Assembly: GCA_002633005.1 (NCBI GenBank)
Contig: NMRA01000199.1
Span: 601,376-665,375, forward strand
DNA length: 64,000 nt
Reading direction: 5' to 3'
Source: Phoronis australis
Lineage: Eukaryota > Phoronida > Phoronidae
This document shows, piece after piece, positions 49,154 to 60,720 of this stretch (within the stretch, counting starts at the first letter, position 1; each line of letters starts with the position of its first letter). Both the position numbers and the translations under genes were made by a program. The notes below the pieces were generated by a model. It was not told the DNA's origin. It ran no database searches and worked only from the letters and a program-made list of their open reading frames with translations.

Positions 49154-50746
49154 CAGTGAAGAGTTAAGTTGTAAAATACAGTACTAGAGCCTCATGCCTG
49201 ACGTAACAAGTGTGGAGTTCAACAGAGTTGAATGTCTATTTGCCGCCATGTGAACTGTGGGATAATCCATTTGTAATCTGTTCTTAAACCTGTAATATAT
49301 TAAATTCAATTCACCATTGAACCCAGTGTGAACTTAAATCCTGTATTGATAGCATCATGGATAAATGTTAATCTATCTAGAATACAAATGTCAGCCAAAT
49401 AAATTTTATCATGTCAAATTTCTAAGCAAAAATAGACATTTTTAAGAAAATTTGGTGCCTACCTGTTCTACAAATAGCATGATTTGCTCCACGAAATAGT
49501 CTGGTAAAAACTTGATTGAAAACAGAACTGTTACTGAGACACAGACCTCAGTGTAACTTATAAATACCAAACTGACCATATAATCATCAGTGGTACTCAG
49601 CATTCCAAGCAAGCAATCCCAAGTCATCATTGTACTTAACAACCAGTAATCTCATAAGGACTGCATTCAGAGCATTGTTAAAATAAACCTCTTTATTATA
49701 GAGTAGGCACACACTAACCTACAGTAATGACAGTGCAGACTGTAGGCTTCAGAATTAATTATTGTGAATCCTAGCCTTGCTTGAGTGACCTTCTGACTTC
49801 TGTTGATCAAGACTATAAAGCTGAACCTCTAGCTTATTTAATCAAAGCACCATTCTTTCAATTAATCTTTGACATCCAACTATGACATTCTATATGAAAT
49901 GGAGTGAATGACTGACATTAACTTTCTGAAATGTCTCCTACAGCCAGACACAATAAGGGGTTGTTTAACCTTGAATGCAGCCTGAATCGGCAGCACAAAT
50001 ATAACCACTACCTATGGCCATAGCCTGCAGGGATTGAGAGGAGTGGGACATTCCCTCACTGACTGATCTAGGATGACCTAAGAGAAAGACCAACCACAAG
50101 CAAAGTGTTTAGAAACGTGAAGTTGTTGGTGGGGAGACTTCTAAAAATGAAGGAGTGCTAAGAGGTTCACTCGCGAGAAGGAGTAAAGTATTTTGATTAT
50201 TTTATTGGCAATGACGTCTATATTTTAATTTTAGTTAATTCATTTTCATTCCAGAGATAACTTTGGTTTTAAGAAATGTCCACCAGGAAGACTAGCCTGC
50301 AGTGACCGACTACACGAGTAACGAACAGTANAACCCCCCCCCCCCCCCACCTTGTGAAAGGACAATACAAGACTAATCTCTTGTAAGTTGGTCATAAGGA
50401 ATGTCACCCACCAGCAGTTAGTACTTAACGTGTCACGATATTTCATTCAAGCACGCTGTCGCTGATCCCAGGTAGACCATCTGCACTCAGGAACTAGTCG
50501 CATCCTCAACTGTTGGTATGTCAGCTTAAAAAACGCACTTTGTAACCAGGAAGCGTCGTCACCTCTGCATTGGCCAGCAACGCAGTGATCCCAACACAAC
50601 AGCTTTTAAATATTAATGTACAATTCCACACCGGTTTCACGAGCATCTGAAGATCAACCATACTTTCTGGTCTCGTTGGGTCACAATAAACCTTCAAATA
50701 CCATTACTTAGGCCCTGCTACAGTACAAGGAAAACCGCAAACTTAC

Positions 50747-50850
50747 CCGTCTGCAAATGAGCACGTAGTAAGATTACAATACGCTGACAGTAATGAGTAA
50801 AGGTCCACTTTCAAAGGGGTTGTGGTTTCTGAGTGCGGTTATGAATAATA
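50747..50850 (-). other. Possible 5' untranslated exon of the CH-domain gene
   Basis: The minus strand reads TTTGCAGACGG followed by the donor GTAAGTTT at 50746, upstream of the first coding exon and in the right orientation. The 5' end of the exon is not defined; 50850 is a nominal bound. No matching strong acceptor is clear before the ATG at 49153; CTCTAG near 49184 is the nearest. Confidence 0.2.
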
Positions 50851-51639
50851 GAATTCACATTTGTCCGTGTAGGGTATAAATACGCTTCATTCCATGCACC
50901 TTGGTACTGTAACCTATAAACACGCCGGACAAAGAACTTCGCATTACAATAGCCCCAATAAACAGTTCACACCTGTTGAGCTGTTTGGATTCAATACACA
51001 CTTTATCGGGTAATACCGGTTGGAAAGAAATCCCGGGAAGGATAACCAAGAGGCGGTAAAAATGCTAGGCGTGAACTTGGAATATTGCTTAGTCTCAAGA
51101 TCGCGTATGCGTGAACTTGGAATACATGAGGAAAGTTGAGTAGTTAACTGAAATAATGACGTTCACGTCGTTAAAAAATCGGACAATGCTAAATCAAATT
51201 ACATTTTAAAAAATAACGTAAATTTTATTCAACTTTTTTAACTATTGGCTATCTTATTCACTAAACAATAATAAATTTCAAAAAGCTCATCTGATTCTAG
51301 AAAATGAGATGCCTATTGACTTGAATGTGATATCTACGTCCTAAAAATGTCGCCATGGCACCCATATTAATTTTACGCAGCAGAGACAGTTGTGATTGCA
51401 GTTTTGGTATTACCGCTTCAATTTATCTTTTGATAATGGAGTCAAAATCTTATGTATCGCTAAGTAAGTTGCTTTCTTTTGTGGTGATAGTGACTAACTT
51501 TATCTGGCAGTGTTGATCACGGGATTCGATCGGCCAGTAAATGATTTTCTGGGATCAGCCTCAGCACGGGCCCGGAGCCTCCGAGGCCTCATGATGACGG
51601 CGACGATGACGACGACGAAAATAAATTGATTATTGATTT

Positions 51640-52160
51640 TTATTTTATAAATGTAATATTTGCAATAAAGATAGCCCCATCAGTTCACACTGCTTTCCAT
51701 GGGGGCCCTCAGTATAAACATACAGACAGTAAGACAAACTAACAGAATTACGAAATGAAAGACAATATTTAAATAATTAGTAAAGAATAGGAAAAAAGAA
51801 TAAGAAATTAACGTGGAAAGACCGGTGAAACAAAATGAAAAATAAAATATGATAAATAGAAGATAAAGAAAGTAAGACAAGATGATTAACTAAAATATAA
51901 ATATAAATAATTAAAAACAGACAATAAATAATTAACAAAAGTAAGACATAACATTATATATATATATATATATAACGTTATGTCTTACTTTTGTCTTACT
52001 TGTGTATAAGAGTGCATATGTATACATGCGCATATATATATATATTATACACACGCGCGCGCGCATGTATACATATGCACTCTTATACACACATACATAA
52101 ATACAAACATACACATGAATACACAACTACACACATACACATATATACACATGAATAAAA
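51640..52160. repeat. LINE 3' region with AT/CA microsatellites and nested hairpins
   Basis: Below the LINE stop the DNA shares CACTGCTTTCCA and GGGCCCT with 6.48 kb. Two hairpins follow: 51935-51991 (AAAAGTAAGACATAAC against GTTATGTCTTACTTTTG) around an AT run, and 52001-52031 with 52061-52091 (TGTGTATAAGAGTGCATATG start). Together they form about 150 bp of cruciform-prone sequence. Confidence 0.8.
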
Positions 52161-52209
52161 ATAGTCTGATATGGGGATACTGAATGTAAGTTTATTCAAC
52201 AGAACGCAT

Positions 52210-54009
52210 CTACTTGAAGTTAAATCGATTTCTTGAAATTCTTTTAAAGGTTATCAAGGTTGGTGCAGATTTGGCATCTGCTGGGAGAGTGTTCCGTAAA
52301 TAGGGCCCGCTGTAGGAATTTTTTTTTCTCAGTTTCAGTGCTGGGTTTCGGAAGATTGAAGTTGGATGATAATGAGGACCTAGTATTGTAGCGATTAGTA
52401 GTCCTCTTAAACTTAAGTATGTCGGGATAAAACATTTAAAATATTTGTACATACAACAAGCAGATGTGTGTATTTTCATTTTTCCAGTCTCCGTGTGAAG
52501 GTTTTCAATCTTAACATCTCTCACACCAGCTCCAAGAATAATCCGGGCAGCCTTATTTTGGAAAAACTGGATGGTTTTCACATCCTTGCATGATGCAACA
52601 CCCCACACCGGGAGGCAATAATCTGGGTGAGGTTGAATAATAGCATTGAAAAGGGTTTTCAGTGTTACTCTGTTCACAAATTTTCTGATGCGTATCAATA
52701 CGCCAATTTCCTTAAACACCTTTTTCGAGGTATAATCAACGTGGTGAGAGAATTTAACATTTTGATCATATATTAGTCCCAGATATTTAAAGGAACTCAC
52801 GTTCTCAATTGGACTTCCATTCCTACTCAATGACAGGGTTTGGTATTTTAGTCTTTGGGAAGTGCCAAACAGATGGATAATTCATTGGATACAAGCCAAT
52901 CTGAAGTGATTGCTAAATCATAGTTGAGATTGGTCTGGATTTCAGATGAGGTTCTGCCTGCGGACAGTATTGTAGTGTCATCCACATACAGAACAATCTT
53001 AGAATTTTGAATTAATGAGAGGGGATCATTGACAAAGATGCAAAATAGCAAAGGCACCAGTATTGACCCTGGGAACACCTGTTTTAACAGATTTGAGATC
53101 AGAGATATATCTTTTCCGACACGGGTAGCTTGAGTTCTGTTACCAAGATAATCCTGAAACCACAAGGCTTCGACACCGGTGACCCCATAGGCTTTAAGCT
53201 TCTTTAACAAGATAGTGTGGTCGAAGGTGTCAAATGCCTTCTTTAGATCAGTAAAAACAGCACCAGTAATAATCCTTGATCTGTATTTGTATAAATATGG
53301 TCAGTGACATCAATGTTAGTAGTTAATGTTGAATGGAGTGGTCGGGAATCAGATTTGGCTTTAGTCAAGAGGTTAGTACTTTTTAAGTAAGAATGAAGCT
53401 GTTTGTGGACCCATTTTCAAGGATATTTGAAAAAGATGTCAGAATTGAAATGGGTCTGTAATTTGCGCAGCACGATTTGTCACCGTCTTTGAAAAGTGGA
53501 ATAACAACGGCCGATTTCCACTCTGGTTGATGTTTTCGATGATAAATTGATCAGTGACGTAATGGGCTGAGAGATTGTCTCAGCATATAATTTAAGGATT
53601 TTAGTACTTATGCCGCCAATTCCAGAAGCAGAATTGCCATTCATTGATTTGAGTTGCTGGAAAACAAAATTAGCGTCAACCTCATGGAATTTAAAAGCTA
53701 TCTCTTCGCTGACCTGGGGTGGAAATAAATGGCTAGTTTTTTTAATTTTCGGGCTAGGTTATGGCCAATATTCGTGAAAAAGTCGTTAAAGGTATTAGCC
53801 ATGATTGCATTATCAGAGGTCATGCCATCATTCGTATTCAGTTCAGCGATATTTGTATTCGATTTCCCTGGTAAAACAGACTTTATAATTTTCCATAAGG
53901 ATTTACCATCTGATTTGTAGTCATTAATGAATGTATTATAATAATCTGCGTTGGCCTGTTTTAAAGAATAACACAAGCACAGAGAAATAAAAGAGAAACG
54001 TAAAAACAC
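52210..54009 (-). pseudogene. Decayed non-LTR retrotransposon (CR1/Jockey-like LINE) reverse transcriptase
   Basis: Minus-strand frames, broken by shifts and stops, spell a LINE reverse transcriptase in order. A front part has ANTFNDFFTNIGHNLA (53698-54009). The core has GSILVPLLFCIFVNDP and the catalytic-type motif YVDDTTIL (52848-53210). A C-terminal part has FKYLGLIYDQNVKFSHHVDY and ILGAGVRD and ends NRFNFK at the stop (52210-52830). GSILVPLLF stands for the usual GSxLGPLLF. No intact frame or endonuclease is visible, so it is dead. Its 5' half shares DNA with the duplicated unit that follows. Confidence 0.85.
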
Positions 54010-54905
54010 AAGACAAAAAGAGAAAACTACAAGCTCAAGACACGAATCGAAAACTTTATTTCCGTAAAAATATGAGAAACAAAAGTAAAAACCTCTGCAG
54101 GCAGAGCTAAACCTGAAACGCTAAATGACAATCGTGTTTTACGCCGGCCTTGAAAGAGACCAAAGTCATCTCATACTTGTTTTCTAACGTCTTTCTTGCA
54201 AAGGGTTTGCGTTGGTCGCACACATCACGGTGAGTATAGTGGTATTAGCTTTTCAGTACAGTCAGTCGTCAAGGGCGTTAATTAACGACACCAAATGATA
54301 TCTGGCATGTCTTTTACCTCACACCAGTTTGTAATTTCGCCCTTCTCTTGTCGTCTCTTGTAGTCACGATTTCTGATACTAGCCAAATGGAATAAAAATA
54401 CGTTTAATGAGTTGAAACACACTTAGCTTTAAACAATGGTGTGCATAGATTTTTGTCAGTTCTAAAGTCTTTTGAAATAAACGTTTGTATTGTTCGGCAA
54501 AAATGAATTACGAAAATCTGTCCTATCAGACTGCCATGATTTAAAAACTTTACCGGTATGTTTATTGTTTTTATTGGAAAACTCGAACACTGCTGATAAC
54601 TCCACTCCCTCCGTTTTGCTGCGAAACAAGCGCCGTTGACGGGATGACTTTCGTGCTGTTTTATCATTCCTCTACACATCAAGGATTCCTTTCACATATT
54701 TGACAGAAAGAAGAGAAAAGGCGGCAACAACAGGATTGTTCTAAGCCCCCTCAATCCTCTCGACCCCTTGTACCTGCTCCCATGACCTTTTAGAGGGTAT
54801 AGGGACTTTTCCTCTGACGTGAGTGAGGACACTAAATGCGTGCATGTCATAAGGGTAATTTGGATTACGCTAACAATTATAATATGCATTTTTAAGTTGC
54901 GTCGT

Positions 54906-55038
54906 TGCATATCATAAGGGCTACCGTAATTAAAATCACCCGTTTAATTTAATTACGGCAACCCTTATGATATGCATGCACTTACCTGTATCCTGCGATG
55001 ATGCAACTTAAAAGTTGCGTCATCGCAGCATATAAATA
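54906..55038 (+). promoter_or_regulatory. Promoter with paired inverted repeats and TATA box, copy 1
   Basis: A 29-bp-arm inverted repeat (54906-54934 and 54948-54976; TGCATATCATAAGGGCTACC start, two mismatches, TAATTA-bearing arms) is followed by a 16-bp-arm repeat (54994-55009 and 55012-55027; TGCGATGATGCAACTT). TATAAATA follows at 55031-55038. TGCGTCATCGCA resembles a CRE/bZIP site, and TAATTA cores are homeodomain-type (inference). Confidence 0.65.
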
Positions 55039-55061
55039 CAACCTCTGCAGGTGTTAGTCGT

Positions 55062-55108
55062 CAAAAGGAACACACCCATTCCATCACAGTCGTGAACATC
55101 AAGTCCTG
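55062..55108 (+). other. Non-coding leader exon, copy 1
   Basis: It lies about 25-30 bp downstream of TATAAATA and ends CATCAAGTCCTG before the donor GTAAGTC. No ATG lies in the 47 bases. The duplicate at 58383-58429 is identical. No coding exon follows in this copy before the gap, so it could only splice on to the exon at 60170. Confidence 0.5.
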
Positions 55109-56246
55109 GTAAGTCTTTGCTCAGAAATTTGTCATGTTCCGAGAATAATGCTACATTATTGCATGCACAATCCGAAAAATGCATTTGTATAGCTAAGGAC
55201 ATTTCGTCATGCTGGTGGGATTCTCTTGTTTTGCCATCAACGTACTTTTCTTTTTTCGCTGACGTTCGCTAAATGTCACTTGACTCAATTAATAGCAGAT
55301 TGGCGAAAAGTAAAAAACATTTTACTGCCTTTCTATTTTTTTAGAAAACATATCCTTTTACTGAGCTTAAATCTATAGTATTGCGAATATATGGTTAAGT
55401 ACACATCCTTGTCGAAAAGGTCCTACATAGGAGCTCCTTATTAAAGGTGCCCTCTAGTTTTTGATTTGGTTCTCCCTTCAGGTTGGCAACCGTTGGCGGG
55501 TACCAAGAGATAGCTTTAGACCCAGCACATCAGAAAGAAACCTGGTGCCACAAAAAGTGATAAAAAATTCCGCTAGACTCGGGTTTGCATGACAAAAGAA
55601 AACCTCAGTAAATTGCAATGACTTAATAAAAACCTGCATAACGTTATATCGGAATGAGGTAGAGACGAGATTTTTGAAGCATTTGATAGCACATTTATGT
55701 CATGTTGAAAGTGAAACTGAATTTAAGTAAGTAAAAAATTGTTGAAATGTCATTAACGTGGCAAATCGTGCAAGGTGTCCGAATTTATGAACACGAATCA
55801 TATTACCTTAATAAAAACATCCAGTGTTGTTGCATCGTTCATGTTCTACACATGATGGGGAAGTTTTTAACCTTTCGCTAAACATGGACAACATACAAAT
55901 AGCCCGTTTTGAGAATTTTTGGAAAGGAAATTATTTACGTGCGTAATTTTCACTTAAAGAGTTCTGGAACGCACTATTCAAAGTGGTTCTCTGCCACTGA
56001 AACAGAAGTCAAACTGAACACCAGGTATTTTCCGATTTGTTCGTAAGGATTTAAGATTTCTGTTGATATCAAAGCGTTTTTCTTTTGGTTTCAACTTTCA
56101 TAAAAACGATGTGTCAACTGTTCGTAACTTCAACGATTTTTCTCCAGCAAGGCGAAGCACGTTTTCATATTTGGTGTAGCAAGACATAGACGTTGCACGT
56201 TTCTCTTATATGGAAATATGACCTTTGATCTTTGATGTAAACGAAA

Positions 56247-56489
56247 NNNNNNNNNNNNNNNNNNNNNNNNNNNNNNNNNNNNNNNNNNNNNNNNNNNNNN
56301 NNNNNNNNNNNNNNNNNNNNNNNNNNNNNNNNNNNNNNNNNNNNNNNNNNNNNNNNNNNNNNNNNNNNNNNNNNNNNNNNNNNNNNNNNNNNNNNNNNNN
56401 NNNNNNNNNNNNNNNNNNNNNNNNNNNNNNNNNNNNNNNNNNNNNNNNNNNNNNNNNNNNNNNNNNNNNNNNNNNNNNNNNNNNNNNNN
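56247..56489. other. Assembly gap (243 N)
   Basis: Run of N. Open frames reading through it are not real. The DNA on its right (56490-56644) repeats 56961-57115. Confidence 0.99.
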
Positions 56490-57330
56490 ATCCATTGATT
56501 TGAGTTGCTGGAAAACAAAATTAGCGTCAACCTCATGGAAATTAAAAGCTATCTCTTCGCTGACCTGGGGTGGAAATAAATGGCTAGTGTTTTTAAATTT
56601 TTGGGCTAGGTTTTGGCCAATATTCGTGAAAAAGTCGTTAAAGGTGGAGTGGTCGGGAACCAGGTTTGGCATTAGTCAAGAGGTTGGTAGTTTGGAAGTA
56701 AGAATGAAGCTGTTTGTGGACCGATTTTTCAAGGATATTTGAAAAAGATGTCAGAATTGAAATGGGTCTGTAATTTGCGCAGCACGATTTGTCACCGTCT
56801 TTGAAAAGTGGAATAACAACGGCCGATTTCCACTCTGACGGTATGGTTGATGTTTTCGATGATGAATTGATCAGTGACGTAGTGGGCTAAGAGATTGTCT
56901 CAGCATATAATTTAAGGATTTTAGTACTTATGCCGCCAATTCCAGTAGCAGAATTGCAATCCATTGATTTGAGTTGCTGGAAAACAAAATTAGCGTCAAC
57001 CTCATGGAATTTAAAAGCTATCTCTTCGCTGACCTGGGGTGGAAATAAATGGCTAGTGTTTTTAAATTTTTGGGCTAGGTTTTGGCCAATATTCGTGAAA
57101 AAGTCGTTAAAGGTATTAGCCATGACTGCATTATTAGATGTCATGCCATCATTCGTATTCAGTTCAGCGATATTTGTATTCGATTTCCATTGTAAAACAG
57201 ACTTTATAATTTTCCATAAGGATTTACCATCTGATTTGTTGTCATTAATGAATGTATTATAATTATCTGCGTTGGCCTGTTTTAAAGAATAACACAAGCA
57301 CAGAGAAATAAAAGAGAAACGTAAAAACAC
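56490..57330 (-). pseudogene. LINE reverse transcriptase fragments in the duplicated unit
   Basis: Minus-strand frame 56887-57330 encodes the RT front end, including MANTFNDFFTNIGQNLAQKF and LKSMDCNSATGIGGISTKIL. Lower coordinates encode a decayed continuation with a NYRPISIL-type motif. A partial third copy (56490-56644) restarts the same segment next to the gap. Only the 5' half of RT is present; it is a passenger of the duplication. Confidence 0.8.
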
Positions 57331-58226
57331 AAGACAAAAAGAGAAAAATACAAGCTCAAGACACGAATCAAAAACTTTATTTCCGTAAAAAGATGAGAAA
57401 CAAAAGTAAAAACCTCTGCAGACAGAGCTAAACCTGAAACGCTAAATCACAATCGTGTTTTGCGCCGGCTTTGAAAGAGACCAATGTCATCTCATACTTG
57501 TTTTCTAACGTCTTTCTTGCAAAGGGTTTGCATTGGTCGCACACATCACGGTGAGTATATTGGTATTAGCTTTTCAGTACAGTCAGTCGTCAAGGGCGTT
57601 AACTAACGACACCAAATTACATCTGGCATGTCTTTCACCTCACACCAGTTTGTAATTTCGCCCTTCTCTTCTCGTCTCTTGTAGTTATGATTTCTGATAC
57701 TAGCAAAATGGAATAAAAATACGTCTAATGAGTTGAAACACACTCAGCTTTAAACAATGGTGTGCATAGATTCTTGTCAGTTCTAAAGTCTTTTTAAATA
57801 AACGTTTGTGTTGTTCGGCAAAAATGAATTACGAAAATCTGTCCTATCAGACTGCCATAATTTGAAAACTTTACCGGTATGTTTATTGTTTTTATTGGAA
57901 AACTCGTACACTGCTGATCACTCCACTCCCTCCGCTTTCCTGCGAAACAAGCGCCCTTGTCGGGATGACTTTCGTGATGTTTTATCATTCCTCTACACAT
58001 CAAGGATTCCCTTCGCTTATTTGACAAAAAGAAGAGAAATGGCGGCAACAACAGGATTGTTCTAAACCCCCTCGATCCTCTCGACCCCTTGTCCCTCGAC
58101 CCATGACCTTATAGAGGGTACTGGAACTTTTCCTCTCACGTGAGTGAGGACCCTAAATGCGTGCATGTCATAAGGGTAATTTTAATTGCGCTAACAATTA
58201 TAATATGCATTTTTAAGTTGTGTCGT

Positions 58227-58359
58227 TGCATATCATAAGGATTACCGTAATTAAAACCACCCGTTTAATTTAATTACGGCAACCCTTATGATATGCACGC
58301 ACTTACCTGTATCCTGCGATTATGCAACTTAAAAGTTGCGTCATCGCAACATATAAATA
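58227..58359 (+). promoter_or_regulatory. Promoter with paired inverted repeats and TATA box, copy 2
   Basis: It has the same layout as copy 1: inverted-repeat arms at 58227-58255 and 58269-58297, a second inverted repeat around 58315-58348, and TATAAATA at 58352-58359. It is the promoter nearest the secreted-peptide exons. Confidence 0.65.
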
Positions 58360-58382
58360 CAACCTCTGCAGGTGTTAGTCGT

Positions 58383-58429
58383 CAAAAGGAACACACCCAT
58401 TCCATCACAGTCGTGAACATCAAGTCCTG
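58383..58429 (+). other. Non-coding leader exon of the secreted-peptide gene
   Basis: It starts roughly 25-30 bp after the TATA box and ends AACATCAAGTCCTG before the donor GTAAGTC at 58430. It has no ATG, so translation would start in the next exon at 60175. The first base is an estimate. Confidence 0.55.
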
Positions 58430-59107
58430 GTAAGTCTTTGCTCAGAAATTTGTCATGTTCTGAGAATAATGCTACATTATTGCATGCACAATCCGCATAA
58501 GGCATTTGTATAGCTAAGGACATTTCGTCATGCTGATGGGATTCTCTTGTTTTGCTATCAACGTACTTTTCTTTTTTTCGTTGACGTTCGGCAAACGTCA
58601 CATGACCCAATTAATAGCAGATTGGCGAAAAGTAAAAAACATTTTACTGCCTTTCTATTTTTCAGAAAACATATCCTTTACTGAGCTAAAATCTATAGTA
58701 TTTTAGACATACGGTTAAATACACAACCTTGTCGATTAGGTCCAGCATAGGAGCTCGATAGTAAAAGCGCCCTCTAGTTTTTGATTTGGTTCTCCCTTCA
58801 GGTTGGCAACCGTTGGCGGGTACCAGGAGATAGCCTTAGACCCAGCACATCAGAAAGAAACCTGGTGCCACAAAAATGATAAAAATTCCGCTAGACTCGG
58901 GTCTGCATGACAACAGAAAACCTCAATAAATTGCAATGACTTAATAAAACCTGTATAACTTTGTAACGGAATGAGGTAGAGACGCGATTATTGAAGCATT
59001 CGATAGCACATTTATGTCATGTTGAAAGTGAAACTTAATCTAAGTAAGTAAAAAATTGTTGAAATGTCTTTAACGTGGCTAACCATGCAAGATGTCCGAA
59101 TTTATGA

Positions 59108-60169
59108 CGCTGTCAAAAGATTCAACAACTTTTTCCACCAAGGTGATTCTAATTCTGTGGGTTTCAACAAATTTGGTGCTCTCCTAGTGACCGACTAACG
59201 ACTTCCAGTTTGCTGTACCTTCTTCGCATTCTCTTTCAAACCAACATTTATTATAGATGGCGCCACTCGCCACGTCCTGTGTTTGTTATGGTAGTGTAGC
59301 GTCCATGGAAACAGACCTTCTGCGTCGTATATCAGTGTTCGTGACAGGACCCCTAGACTTGGGCTAAAATCTCGAGTAAAACTTGGAGCAAAAACTCGAA
59401 ATTTTGAGCTCAGACTGGAACTTGCTGCTTTAATGTAGGGGTCATCAAATGCAAAATAGTATTACATAGTTATCAAGCCACGTAAACTGTAACATACAAT
59501 AAATAACACTTACATGAAGTTCGAACTTTTAAGTTGATTGGAAAATGATAAAAAGGTTTGAGTTCGATTTCGAGTAAAAATATTAGACCCCAGGCCCTGG
59601 TATGAAACATATGAACTTTTGATCTTCAAAAATAATTTCGTTGTGATAAAAATAGCGTGAAATTAATCTCCCTCATCAATCACACCGCCAACGAAGGAAA
59701 CTAAACCATCTGGTTTGAAGCATTAACTACCTACCAGTTCTTAAGGATGGAATTTCTTTCTAATCTGACTTAAGAACACGATAAAACCGACTGTATCAAG
59801 TTTATGACAATAAAACGCCTAAATAAAAGGTTGGTTTTGACTGGGTGTGTGGAAATTATAAGAAAATCATCGTTATGAGGTAAACAATCGGCCTTTGCTG
59901 CTAAGTTACTGGACGTCATTTCATGACCAATCATCACCAGAATAGATCGGATCTGTCTCTACTTGTCTAGGACGCAGCAAGGCATGAGTTTGTGCGGTGT
60001 AAAAATTCAAGTACCCCTCATATATTTCAGATTGTCAAAAACGGTCTGTTCGACACCCACTGTCTTCTCAGTCCAAAGCACACGATCTCACAAGCTAGAA
60101 GGACATACATGTACAAATTCCATCCATTTTAAGTATTTCATTTATATAGCGATATCTCCGTGTTTACAG
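59108..60169 (+). other. Intron 1 of the secreted-peptide gene
   Basis: Unique-looking DNA after the duplication ends. It contains a CTCF-like word AGATGGCGCC at 59254-59263. No exon recognised. The intron as a whole would run 58430-60169. Confidence 0.45.
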
Positions 60170-60251
60170 AAAAGATGAACAACCTTAAGTTCTTGACAGT
60201 TTTGCTGTTGGTCTGCACCGCCATGAAGTTTGCCGACGCCAGCCCAGCGGA
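60170..60251 (+). CDS. Secreted peptide precursor, signal-peptide exon
   Basis: The acceptor is CCGTGTTTACAG and the donor GTAAGTATT; ATG lies at 60175, five bases into the exon. It encodes MNNLKFLTVLLLVCTAMKFA then DASPA plus two bases of Glu, phase 2. There is a short polar start with one Lys, a 12-residue hydrophobic core (FLTVLLLVCTAM) and a small-residue c-region. Likely cleavage is after ADA. The precursor would enter the secretory pathway. The exon lies downstream of the duplicated TATA promoters in the same direction. Higher GC than its intron surroundings supports real coding. Confidence 0.75.
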
Positions 60252-60620
60252 GTAAGTATTTATTCAGTCGACTCATTCAGTTTTGTATTTGTGGGTATTT
60301 AGTCGAATTCAGTGTTTCCAAGCTCTATAAATATCTCTAAAAGAACCACGATGACGTCAAACTTGAATAACTGCAATACAGAAACCCACATCAATATGTA
60401 TTATCCAAACGCAAATAAATAAAAAGATTATAATCGTTTTATCGAACTTCAGTTAAGGAATTCATCGTAACAGTAAATCGGAACACGTCTTTGGGACTGT
60501 GTATTTCTCAAATCAAATGAAAATTTTGTCGTAACGCCACAAGTGAGCCAAACATTCCTTAACAGACAAGTCTTATTTTTCCGCTGTTGTCGTCATCCAT
60601 TCTTCTTTCTTCTTCAATAG

Positions 60621-60720
60621 GGCCCGACAGGATCTCGCCGCCGACGAGACCGTCAAGCGAGAGGCAGCGGTGTCAGATGCGGCTGAGGAGAAGCTGACAG
60701 CCAAACGAAACTGTCTTATG
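60621..60720 (+). CDS. Secreted peptide precursor, propeptide exon
   Basis: The acceptor is TTCTTCAATAG, with a long pyrimidine tract; the donor is GTACGTAG. The first G completes Glu. The exon reads ARQDLAADETVKREAAVSDA and then AEEKLTAKRNCLM, phase 0. It is an Ala/Glu/Asp-rich spacer with two Lys-Arg sites, VKR and AKR, the usual prohormone-convertase targets. The second site stands directly before NCLM, the start of the predicted mature peptide. The sequence is GC-rich and free of stops only in this frame. The donor falls inside the mature peptide. Confidence 0.72.

Larger units (their letters stand above)
53334..55790. repeat. Direct tandem duplication, copy 1 (about 2.46 kb)
   Basis: It runs from TGGAGTGGTCGGGAATCAG to GTCCGAATTTATGA and matches 56645-59107 base for base with scattered substitutions and a few indels (offset 3311 to 3317). 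It contains an antisense LINE segment at its left and a plus-strand promoter and leader exon at its right. Confidence 0.95.
56645..59107. repeat. Direct tandem duplication, copy 2 (about 2.46 kb)
   Basis: Partner of 53334-55790, in the same orientation. The stretch from the TATA box through the leader exon and about 60 bp into the intron differs from copy 1 at only one position by eye. Other parts differ more, including small indels. Confidence 0.95.

Noticed and set aside
50873-50881. TATAAATA-like word on the plus strand
   Set aside because: No plus-strand exon or donor follows it, and the nearby gene runs the other way.
54404-54682. 92-residue minus-strand frame, also present at 57794-58051
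   Set aside because: Shared between the two sites only because the DNA is duplicated; the frames differ in start and end and show no protein family.
56130-56742. Long frames reading through the N gap
   Set aside because: They are produced by translating N as open sequence; only the LINE residues outside the gap are real.
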